Positions 1 through 6,736 of a stretch of DNA of 12,318 bases are shown piece after piece. Every line of letters starts with the position of its first letter. The first letter of the stretch is position 1. The stretch spans positions 1 to 12,318 of the forward strand of contig CALATR010000477.1 of the NCBI GenBank assembly GCA_937891875.1. Direction: 5' to 3'. The notes under the pieces are model-generated. The model ran no database searches, was not told the DNA's origin, and saw nothing but the letters and a program-made list of their open reading frames with translations. The position numbers and the translations under genes are program-made. The DNA is from an uncultured Pseudomonadota bacterium. GTDB lineage: Bacteria; Myxococcota_A; UBA796; GCA-2862545.

Positions 1-501
1 ATCGCCGTCGCGTATCTTGCGGCCTACCAGCAACTCGCTGCGGGCTGGTCGCCTGCCCGGGTGCAGCGGGATCTGCAGGTCCCTTGGTCGTCGCTGAACC
101 TGTCGTTGGGCCGCTTGTCCGATGCGGGGGTCGTTCGAGGCGGCAGACCCAGTCGACAGGCCCTGGCGACGCTCCTTCCCGCGCTGCAGTACCTCCTGCC
201 GATCGGGCCATCCGACGGTGTCGCCACGATGGGAGTACCTACCGGCGCGTCGAGTCCTGGACTGGGCGAGCAGCTCGTGGTTGCCGTCCCACAGGTCTGG
301 GCGCACTCCGACGGTCGAGTCCGCGGGGTCGCCGTGCAGCCGCTGTTTCGCACCATCCCGGACATCGCGCTGCACGATGAAGGACTGCATCGCTTGTTTG
401 GAGCGCTTGATGCGGCCAGGTCCGGGCGCGCTCGAGAGTACCGGTTGGCGCGCGAGGTCCTGGCGGAGCTCACCGGGTTGCCAGAGCCGATGGCCGCGTG
501 A
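1..501 (+). CDS. Winged-helix/MarR-like protein, 3' part (start lies before the window)
   Basis: The frame is open from the first base to a TGA at 499-501 and gives 166 residues. The true start is probably upstream, because the helical segment beginning AVAYLAAYQQL is already under way; a GTG at 61 would cut into it. The first ~50 residues look like a helix-turn-helix: helix, the turn 'GWSPARVQRDL', a recognition-like helix 'SSLNLSLGRLSDAGVV', then a basic 'RGGRPSR' wing. The rest carries 'GVPTGASSPGL', 'PQVWAHSDGRVRGVAVQPLF' and a helical tail ending 'DAARSGRAREYRLAREVL'. From memory this resembles MarR-like proteins that sit beside nucleotidyltransferase-like genes. The next gene starts on this stop codon, so the two are translationally coupled. 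I infer a DNA-binding regulator or antitoxin-like partner. Codon choice (tat, ctt, caa, ttg, ttt) is less GC-biased than in later genes, which hints at separate ancestry. Confidence 0.7.
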   Translation: MAVAYLAAYQQLAAGWSPARVQRDLQVPWSSLNLSLGRLSDAGVVRGGRPSRQALATLLPALQYLLPIGPSDGVATMGVPTGASSPGLGEQLVVAVPQVWAHSDGRVRGVAVQPLFRTIPDIALHDEGLHRLFGALDAARSGRAREYRLAREVLAELTGLPEPMAA

Positions 502-1070
502 TGTCGCTCCTCGACGAACGCTTGGAGCAGGTGGCGGCCGAGCTCGAGCCGGTGGGTGGCGATCCCAGGCTTCGCCAGCACGGTTGGTCGCCCGACCTCC
601 GGCCTCACAGGAGGAACATCCACGCCTACACCTCACCCGGGGGCGTCGCGGTCGACATCGTCATGGACGTTCGATATCCGCGGACCGACTGGCCGTTGAT
701 TGCCCGAGAGTCTGCGGAAGTCCAGACCTTCGACGAAGGTCGACCGTTCCGGGTGCCGACGCCCGCACTGTTCATGGTGTGCAAGCTCGCAGCTTCGAGG
801 AGCCCTCGGAGGTGGGCTGGTCCGTACTACAGCCACGATCTGGAGGACGTGGCCCAGCTGATGGCCGGCAGCACCCGCCTCGTCGACTCGGTGGAACGCG
901 CCGATGCCAAACCGCGCCAGTGGCTGCACGAGTGGGCGATCGAGCTGCTCGAGGGCACCACCTTCGGGGCCCAGAGCCGAGCCTGCCTCGAGGGAAACTG
1001 GCCCAGGCAGGTTCCATTGGAACGACTCGACGGTCTTCTTCGTTTCCTCGCGCGTCCCACCGCCGACTGA
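501..1070 (+). CDS. AbiEii-like nucleotidyltransferase relative lacking the catalytic N-terminal motif
   Basis: The product is 189 residues from the ATG at 501, which overlaps the previous TGA by one base; a GTG at 498 is an alternative start. No Shine-Dalgarno is evident, so coupling to the upstream gene is likely. The C-terminal two thirds resembles the AbiEii/AbiGii-type nucleotidyltransferase family: 'GGVAVDIVM' (residues 48-55, with the Asp that normally supplies the third carboxylate), 'RVPTPALFMVCKLAA' (84-98), 'SHDLEDVAQLM' (111-121) and a helical tail. The expected head, a GG/GS motif followed by DxD before the VDIV strand, is absent; only about 50 residues precede that strand. It may be a degenerate toxin-like protein, an internally deleted gene or a non-catalytic relative. 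The family assignment is from memory of sequence patterns. The pairing with a winged-helix gene fits a toxin-antitoxin or defence-like module, which is inference. Confidence 0.62.
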   Translation: MSLLDERLEQVAAELEPVGGDPRLRQHGWSPDLRPHRRNIHAYTSPGGVAVDIVMDVRYPRTDWPLIARESAEVQTFDEGRPFRVPTPALFMVCKLAASRSPRRWAGPYYSHDLEDVAQLMAGSTRLVDSVERADAKPRQWLHEWAIELLEGTTFGAQSRACLEGNWPRQVPLERLDGLLRFLARPTAD

Positions 1071-1085
1071 CCACCCCCCACGCGC

Positions 1086-1091
1086 TACCCT
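1086..1091 (+). promoter_or_regulatory. Possible -10 element TACCCT
   Basis: TACCCT in the context GCTACCCT lies 21 nt before the ATG of the exported ExbD/AgmX-like gene, in the 42-bp gap after the nucleotidyltransferase-like gene. It fits a TAnnnT -10 pattern. No good -35 hexamer is visible at 16-18 bp upstream. The same GCTACnCT pattern occurs before the last lipoprotein gene. Confidence 0.3.
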
Positions 1092-1102
1092 CCCTCCACC
1101 CT

Positions 1103-1108
1103 GGGAGG
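1103..1108 (+). promoter_or_regulatory. Ribosome binding site GGGAGG fixing the start at 1113
   Basis: GGGAGG ends 4 nt before the ATG at 1113. It is the clear Shine-Dalgarno for the exported ExbD/AgmX-like protein and agrees with the signal peptide that begins at that ATG. Confidence 0.7.
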
Positions 1109-1112
1109 TCCG

Positions 1113-2726
1113 ATGCTCCGCGCTCCGCTCACCACCGTCCTCGCCCTCGCTGCCGCGCTGCTCGCCGCAGGTCCCGCCCTCGCCGGCAAGAGCGCAGGGG
1201 TCGCGCTCGACAGTGGCGGGGTGCAGGTTCCGCGGGTCTCGGGTGCGCACCGCGCGGAGCTGCGCGACTTCCTGGTGCCGGCCAGCGGGGTCGCCCATAA
1301 CGACCGGCTCTCCGACGTCGTCGCGCAGTGCGCGGCCGACGGCGGTACCTCCGCGCTCCTGCCGGTCCGGGTCGCAAGCATCACGGCCAGCCCGGGCGGC
1401 GCGATCCTGGTGGCGGGGGAGCCCGCGGGCTCGGTGGCGGCGGACGGCACACTGCCCGAGGAGGACCTCCGCGGACAGCTGATCACGCCGCTCTACGACG
1501 TGCTGCTCATGGTGTCCGAGGACTCACGCCTGCTGTCGGCGCGCGGCTGCGAGCTCGGTGGCGGCCAGACCCGCGGCAACATCGTCCTGGTCCTCGACGA
1601 GCGCCTGCCCTTCGAGACCGTGCGCGCCATCCTGTACACCGCCGGCCAGGCGCAGTTCGGCGAGTTCCACCTGGTCGTGGACGACCCCGGCGCCGACCCC
1701 GCGCCCCATGCGACCACCCGCCCCGAGCCCGGCCCGGTCGACGTCGTGATCCAGGGCCCGTGGGGCTACGACGTGCGGCCTGCAGACGGCGAGGTCTCCG
1801 CGGAGCCGGTGCGCCTCGAGTGTGCGGTGCAGCCCTGTGTCGCCGACGGCTGGCCCCTCGGTGAACTCCAGGCCGCGCTGGCGGATCTGCACGCTGCAAC
1901 GCCGGAAGTGGAGGAGCTGGTCCTCGTCCCGGACGCCTCGGTGCCCTACGCGGCGCTCACCGCGACCCTCGCCGCGGTCGACCAGGGCGCGTCGCGCGGG
2001 GCCTACTCCCACGTCGTCATCGCCGGGGGCACCCGTGGCGACCCCGACCTGCCGACGCTGTCGCCCGCTCCTCCGCCCGGCAAGCGCAAGGTGCCCCGCC
2101 AGACCTGGACCGACTCGGTACCGACCCTCCGCTTCGCGCTGCCGATGATCGGACGCAGGCATGCCGACACCGAGCGGCAGATCCAGGAGAACGGCGGCGT
2201 CCTGGGCGTGTTCCGGGACGGGGACACCACGGACTTGATCGGCGGGCTCATCGGCGCCAAGGGCGTGCAGGTCGGCTCCGGCGGGCTCGGCAGTCGGGGT
2301 ACCGGCCTGGGAGGGGGAGGCGATGCCGAAGGGCTGGGCGGCCTCGGCACCCGCGACGTCATGGTGAGGGAGTCCAGCGGCGGGATCGGGGCGGCGGGTG
2401 GAGACCCCATCATCCTCGGCGCCCTCGATCGCTCGCTCATCGACGCGGTGGTCAAGCGCCACATGAACCAGATCCGCTACTGCTACCACCGGGAGCTCAC
2501 GAACAACCCGCAGATCGCCGGAAAGCTGGTGATCAAGTTCGTGATCGCCAAGGACGGCTCCGTGAGCAACTCGAACGTGAAGACGACCACGCTCGACTCG
2601 CCGGCGGTGGAGACCTGCGTGGCAGCGCGCTTCATGCGCATGCAGTTCCCCGAGCCCAAGGGCGGCGGCATCGTCATCGTGAGCTACCCGTTCGTGTTCA
2701 GCTCGACCGAGGAGGAGGGCGGCTGA
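1113..2726 (+). CDS. Exported protein with two ExbD-like segments, Gly-rich linker and AgmX/PglI C-terminal domain
   Basis: The product is 537 residues. A signal peptide spans 1-24 (Ala/Leu core, cleavage after PALA). Two segments resemble the periplasmic part of ExbD: about 121-190 ('LPFETVRAILYTAGQAQFGE') and about 245-305 (an amphipathic helix, then 'DASVPYAALTATLAAVD'). No ExbD N-terminal membrane helix is present. A Pro-rich hinge (308-332) and a Gly-rich linker (361-413) lead to an AgmX/PglI-type domain at 434-529: 'RHMNQIRYCYHREL', 'GKLVIKFVIAKDGSV', the second Cys in 'VETCVAARF', then 'FPEPKGGG'. C457 and C502 probably form the disulphide typical of that TonB-like fold. The domain is common in Myxococcota and linked by name to gliding motility (AgmX) and glycosylation (PglI) proteins; its job here is unknown. 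I infer a periplasmic envelope protein. It is first in a same-strand run of four genes, followed by an FHA regulator gene after 67 nt. Confidence 0.88.
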   Translation: MLRAPLTTVLALAAALLAAGPALAGKSAGVALDSGGVQVPRVSGAHRAELRDFLVPASGVAHNDRLSDVVAQCAADGGTSALLPVRVASITASPGGAILVAGEPAGSVAADGTLPEEDLRGQLITPLYDVLLMVSEDSRLLSARGCELGGGQTRGNIVLVLDERLPFETVRAILYTAGQAQFGEFHLVVDDPGADPAPHATTRPEPGPVDVVIQGPWGYDVRPADGEVSAEPVRLECAVQPCVADGWPLGELQAALADLHAATPEVEELVLVPDASVPYAALTATLAAVDQGASRGAYSHVVIAGGTRGDPDLPTLSPAPPPGKRKVPRQTWTDSVPTLRFALPMIGRRHADTERQIQENGGVLGVFRDGDTTDLIGGLIGAKGVQVGSGGLGSRGTGLGGGGDAEGLGGLGTRDVMVRESSGGIGAAGGDPIILGALDRSLIDAVVKRHMNQIRYCYHRELTNNPQIAGKLVIKFVIAKDGSVSNSNVKTTTLDSPAVETCVAARFMRMQFPEPKGGGIVIVSYPFVFSSTEEEGG

Positions 2727-2734
2727 CCGGGCGG

Positions 2735-2756
2735 CCCCGCGACGCCGAAGCCGGGG
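2735..2756 (+). terminator. Weak hairpin after the ExbD/AgmX-like gene
   Basis: CCCCG (2735-2739) pairs with CGGGG (2752-2756) across a 12-nt loop, 8 nt after the TGA. Only a short, broken T stretch (TGTT) follows, so at best this is an attenuating hairpin rather than a convincing intrinsic terminator. Confidence 0.2.
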
Positions 2757-2793
2757 TGTTACCTCGCCCCCTCCTCTCACCGACGGGTCCGCC

Positions 2794-3693
2794 TTGTCCT
2801 CCACCGCTTCCGTCACCCTGCGCACGCCGGACGGCGTCGAGCACGAGCTGGTCCACGGCGAGATCATCGGCCGCGTCTGGTCCGCCGCCCTGCAGATCGA
2901 CGACGGGCGGGTCTCCGAGGCCCACGCGCTGGTCAGCCTGCGCGGCAGCGCCCTCAAGCTGCTCGCCCTGCGCGGGCTCTTCGCGCTCGACGGCAAGCCG
3001 CTGAAGGAGCTGGACCTGTGCGCCGGCCAGACCATCGAGCTGGCTCGCGGGCTCGCGCTCGATGTCGTGGATGTGCGCCTTCCTGGGGAGATCTGGGAGA
3101 TCAGCAGCGAGGAGATCGGCCGGGTGCCCCTGGTCGGCGTCTGCTCGGTCTCCCGCACGCCCCAGCTGCGGATCCGGCCGGGCGCCCGTCAGAACGCCGA
3201 CGCCGTCTTCTACCTGGGCGCCGACGGCTGGCGGGTGCGGATCGGCGAGGAGGCCCTGCCGCTGCACGATGGCATGACCCTCGACCTCACCGCCTACACG
3301 ATCACCGTGCACCGCCGGGTCCTGGGCGGGGAGGGGACCCAGACCCGGGTCGCGGGGAGCGTCGACGCGCCGATCCGCCTCACCACCCGCTACGACTCCA
3401 TCACCCTCGAGCGCGACGGCTACCCGGCGCTGCGACTGACCGGCGTCTCGGCGCGGATGATCAGCGAGCTGGCTGCGGTGGGCACGGCGCTGCACTGGGA
3501 GTCCCTCTCCCGCGAGCTGTGGCCCGGCAACATCGACGTCCTTCCCCTGCGCAAGCGCTTCGACGCCGCCCTGTCCCGCCTGCGCCGCAAGCTCACCGAC
3601 GCCGGCGTGCGCGCGGATCTGGTGCGCAGCGACCACAGCGGCCTCTTCGAGCTGGTCCTGCACGATCACGACGTGCTGGTCGACGAGAGCTGA
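2794..3693 (+). CDS. FHA domain protein with C-terminal winged-helix DNA-binding domain
   Basis: The product is 299 residues and starts at a TTG; no ATG or GTG lies in frame nearby, and no strong ribosome binding site is visible. Residues ~20-96 form an FHA domain, a phosphothreonine reader: 'GEIIGR' (G26, R27), 'RVSEAHALV' (S41, H44), then 'ALDGKPL', where the usual Asn-Gly is Asp-Gly. Residues ~125-176 form a second beta-rich unit ('GWRVRIGEEALPLHDG') of unclear identity. Residues ~198-290 look like an OmpR/PhoB-type winged helix: 'HWESLSRELWP', then 'LRKRFDAALSRLRRKL' as recognition region, then 'DLVRSDHSGLFEL' as wing. The gene lies 19 nt before a Ser/Thr kinase gene. I infer a transcription factor gated by phosphothreonine binding, with that kinase or a partner as input. 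SARP-type regulators are the main alternative for the C-terminal domain. Confidence 0.8.
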   Translation: MSSTASVTLRTPDGVEHELVHGEIIGRVWSAALQIDDGRVSEAHALVSLRGSALKLLALRGLFALDGKPLKELDLCAGQTIELARGLALDVVDVRLPGEIWEISSEEIGRVPLVGVCSVSRTPQLRIRPGARQNADAVFYLGADGWRVRIGEEALPLHDGMTLDLTAYTITVHRRVLGGEGTQTRVAGSVDAPIRLTTRYDSITLERDGYPALRLTGVSARMISELAAVGTALHWESLSRELWPGNIDVLPLRKRFDAALSRLRRKLTDAGVRADLVRSDHSGLFELVLHDHDVLVDES

Positions 3694-3701
3694 TCTCGCT
3701 G

Positions 3702-3707
3702 TAGGAT
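3702..3707 (+). promoter_or_regulatory. Possible -10 element (TAGGAT) or Shine-Dalgarno (AGGA) at the kinase start
   Basis: TAGGAT ends 5 nt before the kinase ATG. As a -10 element it would place the transcript start at or next to the ATG, giving a leaderless mRNA; TCGACG at 3680-3685 is a weak -35 at 16 bp spacing. Read differently, the internal AGGA (3703-3706) is an ordinary ribosome binding site with 6-nt spacing. The sequence alone does not decide between these. Confidence 0.35.
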
Positions 3708-3712
3708 GACCC

Positions 3713-6700
3713 ATGTCCGGCGAGGAGACGGAGAGCTGGCCTCTGCGCAGCGGTGCGTTCGCCCTGGGGCTCGAAGACTGGCCCACCGAGGGCGACGCCG
3801 CGCGCTACCGCAAGGAGCGCCTGCTCGGCCGTGGGGGCATGGGGCTGGTCTGGCAGGCGTGGGACCTGCGCCTGCGCCGGCACGTCGCGCTGAAAGAGGT
3901 CGTTCGACCGGATGATCCGGCCATGTCGGCAAGGCTGGTGCGGGAGGCTCGGATCACCGCCGCCCTCGACCACCCCGGGATCGTCGCGGTGCACGACGCC
4001 GGCACCGACGCGGACGGCCGGCCCTGGTACGCCATGCGCATCGTCGGCGGGCGCACCCTCGCCGACGCCCTCGCCGAGGCGGACGGACTCGACGCGCGCC
4101 TGGATCTGCTCCGGCCGCTCCTCGTCGCCTGCGAGGCCCTCGCCTTCGCCCACCACGCGGGGGTCGTGCACCGCGATGTGAAGCCTTCGAACGTGCAGAT
4201 CGGCGCGTACGGCGAGACCCAGGTCATGGACTGGGGCCTCGCCCGACCGCTGGACCGGGATCAGGGCTGGGACGAGGTCCTCTCCGACATCGGCACCATG
4301 ACCCAGGCCGGCATGGTGCTGGGCACGCCTGCCTACATGAGCCCCCAGCAGGCGGCGGGCGAGGTGGCGGGACCGCAGAGCGACGTCTGGAGCCTCGGCG
4401 TCGTGCTCTACGAGGTCGTCACCGGCGAGCGGGCCTACGCCGGACCGTCGAGCCAGGAGGCGCTGCGCCAGGTGCTCGCCGGACCGCCCCCCCCGGCCGA
4501 GCAGGCCTGCCCCGAGGCCCCGCCCGAGCTGTGCGCCATCGTGCGCCGCGCCACTGCCCCCGCCGAGGCCGATCGCTACGCCCACGCCGGCGAGCTCGCC
4601 GACGACCTCCGCGCCTTCCTCGACGGCCGCCGGGTCAGCGCCCACCGCTACTCCCCGCGGGATGAGGCCTTGCGCCTGCTCCGGCGCTGGCGCCTGCCCC
4701 TGCTCGCCGGCGCGGCCGCCCTGGTCGGCATCGCGCTCGCCGGTGGGTTCGGCTTGTGGCGGGTGCTGGAGGAGCAGGGGCGCCTGACCGAGGTCGAGGG
4801 GGAGCTGACCGAGGCGCTCGCGGTCGCCGATGCGCGCCTGTCCGAGGCGCTGACCCAGCGGGCCCTGCTCGCCTTCGAGAGCGGCGACATGGGTCAGGCC
4901 CAGCACCTCGCCGCCCAGGCGCTGCTCCTGGGTGAAGATCCAGATGCGAGGGGGATCCTGGCCGATCCATCCGGTCACCCCCGGCGGGCCTCCCGCCTCG
5001 ATGCGCGGGACTGCCCCCGGGGCGTGCTGCTGGGTGCCGAGCTGGCCTGTCCCAGCGACAACGGCGTCGAGCTGTGGACCCGGGACGGGGAGCGCCGCTG
5101 GCTGACCCGCAAGCCGTCGATCGGCATCTTCGGCCAGACCTGGCGTACCCAGGGCCTGAGCGAGTCCACCGATGGGCTGTACTACCGGATCGACGCCCGT
5201 GGCGGCCCGGCGATCCGCTACCCCTCGCAGGGCCTGCTCGACGCCGGTGGGCGCTCGTTGGTGGACGGGCAGTGGGTGACGGCATCCGCCTTCAAGGCCG
5301 TGGTGCGCGTGGTCGGCGTCACGCCCGGTGCGGACGGAAGACCCTACCGGGACGTGACGGTCTGCCCGGACGGCGAGCCCATCCTGGCGTTCGCCCTGCT
5401 GGCGGAGGACGATCTGCTGGCCTGGTGCGGACGCATCCGCCTGGTGCGCACCCGCGGCGGCGAGCACCGGGTCGTCTACTCCACCGGCGACGAGGAGCCG
5501 GACAACAGCCCGGACAGCTGGGCCCTCACCCAAGACGGTCGCCGCATGGTGTTCGGCGAGCTGACCGGGCGGGTCTGGGTCGTCGACACCGACAACGGCG
5601 AGATCCTCTACGACCAGCGCATCGCATCGTCCCGGGTCAGCGCGATCGCCATCTCCGCGTCAGGGGACTGGGTCGCGGCGGGGGTCCCGGGGCGCGGCGT
5701 GGAGCTCATCCACCTGGGGTCTGGCCGGCGCTACCGCTGGGCGAGCGCCTTCCGTGAGCTGGCGTTCGACCGTGAGGATCAGCTGGTGGTGTGGACGGGC
5801 GAGGCGCTCGAGTCGTGGGCCATGCCCGACCCGTCGGCCTACGATGCCGTGCGCTTCGGCACCGCCGGCGTGGTCAACGTCACCTGGCAGCCAGAGGTGC
5901 TCTCCGTGGCGAGCGGCGCCCACGTCAGCTTCGTGCACCCCGGCGACGAGCCCGAGCGGGTGTACTCCCTCGACGGGCCCGGCGTACACCCGACCAAGAC
6001 GGCAGCCACGACGTCGGACGGACGGCGCTGGGTCGGCACCCTGTCCGGTCTGTACGCGATCCGCGACGGCGAGCCCGTCAAGCTCGACGGCGATCCGGTG
6101 CGCCGGCTGCTGCCGTTTGGCCCCGATCATCTCCTCATCGCCGGCGAGACCCGCATCCTGCGCCTGTCCGACGATGCCCTCGCGTTGCACGAGCCGTTCG
6201 CCACGTCCGTCGACGCCGCTGTGTCCGCGGACGGACGCCACGCCGCGCTCCTCGGCCTCGATGGCGGACTCGTGCGGATCACCCTCGACGATCCGGTGGG
6301 CTGGGAGCCGCTCGGCACTCCGATGAGCACCGCGGTCGCCCTGGGGGAGCACGGCTGGCCGATCTGGCTCGGCACCCTCGACGGCATCGATCGCCGCGAC
6401 AGGGACGGCACCATCACCCGCATCGCCGACACCGGCGCCCGGGTCACCGACCTGCAGGTCTCCCCGGACGGGCGCTGGCTGGCCGCCGCGGACGAGGACC
6501 AGCGGATCTGGCTCTTCGATCGCGACGAGACGCTGGTCGCACGGATGCGCGGCCACAGCCGGCGGGTGTCCACCCTGGCCTTCGATCCGACCAGCCGCTG
6601 GCTCGCCTCGGGCAGCTGGGACGACACCGTCCGCTACTGGGATCTGTCCGTGCTGGACCGCCCCGCGGACGCGCTCGCCGCGGACGTGGTCACCGCGTGG

Positions 6701-6736
6701 GGCTTCGACGCGCCGACCGGCGAGGTCTCCGAGTGA
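3713..6736 (+). CDS. Transmembrane Ser/Thr protein kinase with C-terminal WD40-type beta-propeller
   Basis: The product is 1007 residues. The Hanks-type kinase domain spans ~32-303 and looks complete: glycine loop 'GRGGMG' (39-44), VALK with Lys61, catalytic loop 'HRDVKPSN' with Asp155, metal-binding DWG in place of DFG (173-175), activation segment 'GTPAYMSP' (204-211), and 'SDVWSLGVVLYE'. A membrane helix lies at ~328-349, followed by a coiled-coil-like stretch (351-385) and a helical 'FESGDMGQAQHLAAQALLLG' segment. From ~425 to the end runs a beta-propeller with degenerate blades; the last is a clear WD40 repeat ('GHSRRVSTLAFDP', 'WDDTVRYWDL', ~947-978). By family topology the kinase is cytoplasmic and the propeller extracytoplasmic. 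The propeller has exactly four cysteines (434, 446, 551, 572), which could form disulphides there. The ligand is unknown. The FHA regulator upstream and the secreted protein downstream (4-nt overlap) are likely partners. Confidence 0.93.
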   Translation: MSGEETESWPLRSGAFALGLEDWPTEGDAARYRKERLLGRGGMGLVWQAWDLRLRRHVALKEVVRPDDPAMSARLVREARITAALDHPGIVAVHDAGTDADGRPWYAMRIVGGRTLADALAEADGLDARLDLLRPLLVACEALAFAHHAGVVHRDVKPSNVQIGAYGETQVMDWGLARPLDRDQGWDEVLSDIGTMTQAGMVLGTPAYMSPQQAAGEVAGPQSDVWSLGVVLYEVVTGERAYAGPSSQEALRQVLAGPPPPAEQACPEAPPELCAIVRRATAPAEADRYAHAGELADDLRAFLDGRRVSAHRYSPRDEALRLLRRWRLPLLAGAAALVGIALAGGFGLWRVLEEQGRLTEVEGELTEALAVADARLSEALTQRALLAFESGDMGQAQHLAAQALLLGEDPDARGILADPSGHPRRASRLDARDCPRGVLLGAELACPSDNGVELWTRDGERRWLTRKPSIGIFGQTWRTQGLSESTDGLYYRIDARGGPAIRYPSQGLLDAGGRSLVDGQWVTASAFKAVVRVVGVTPGADGRPYRDVTVCPDGEPILAFALLAEDDLLAWCGRIRLVRTRGGEHRVVYSTGDEEPDNSPDSWALTQDGRRMVFGELTGRVWVVDTDNGEILYDQRIASSRVSAIAISASGDWVAAGVPGRGVELIHLGSGRRYRWASAFRELAFDREDQLVVWTGEALESWAMPDPSAYDAVRFGTAGVVNVTWQPEVLSVASGAHVSFVHPGDEPERVYSLDGPGVHPTKTAATTSDGRRWVGTLSGLYAIRDGEPVKLDGDPVRRLLPFGPDHLLIAGETRILRLSDDALALHEPFATSVDAAVSADGRHAALLGLDGGLVRITLDDPVGWEPLGTPMSTAVALGEHGWPIWLGTLDGIDRRDRDGTITRIADTGARVTDLQVSPDGRWLAAADEDQRIWLFDRDETLVARMRGHSRRVSTLAFDPTSRWLASGSWDDTVRYWDLSVLDRPADALAADVVTAWGFDAPTGEVSE

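Noticed and set aside
122..1300. Plus-strand frame of 392 residues across the first three genes
   Set aside because: It is Arg/Ser/Pro-rich without motifs and runs through two genes with family resemblance in other frames.
2193..2351. Gly-rich stretch considered as a DNA repeat
   Set aside because: The underlying codons vary and no unit is repeated at DNA level; it is a low-complexity protein linker.
1524..3158. Long minus-strand open frame of 544 residues
   Set aside because: It lies opposite two well-supported plus-strand genes, crosses their boundary, has low-complexity Arg/Ala/Gly composition and no recognisable motif. Long antisense frames are expected at this GC content.
3593..5533. 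Minus-strand open frame of 646 residues
   Set aside because: It is antisense to the kinase gene, whose catalytic motifs are intact; the antisense product is compositionally biased and has no domain signature.
5791..6735. Upstream extension of the secreted-protein frame inside the kinase gene
   Set aside because: The extension is Arg/Pro-rich shadow of the kinase frame. The GTG at 6733 gives a clean signal peptide and the usual stop/start overlap.
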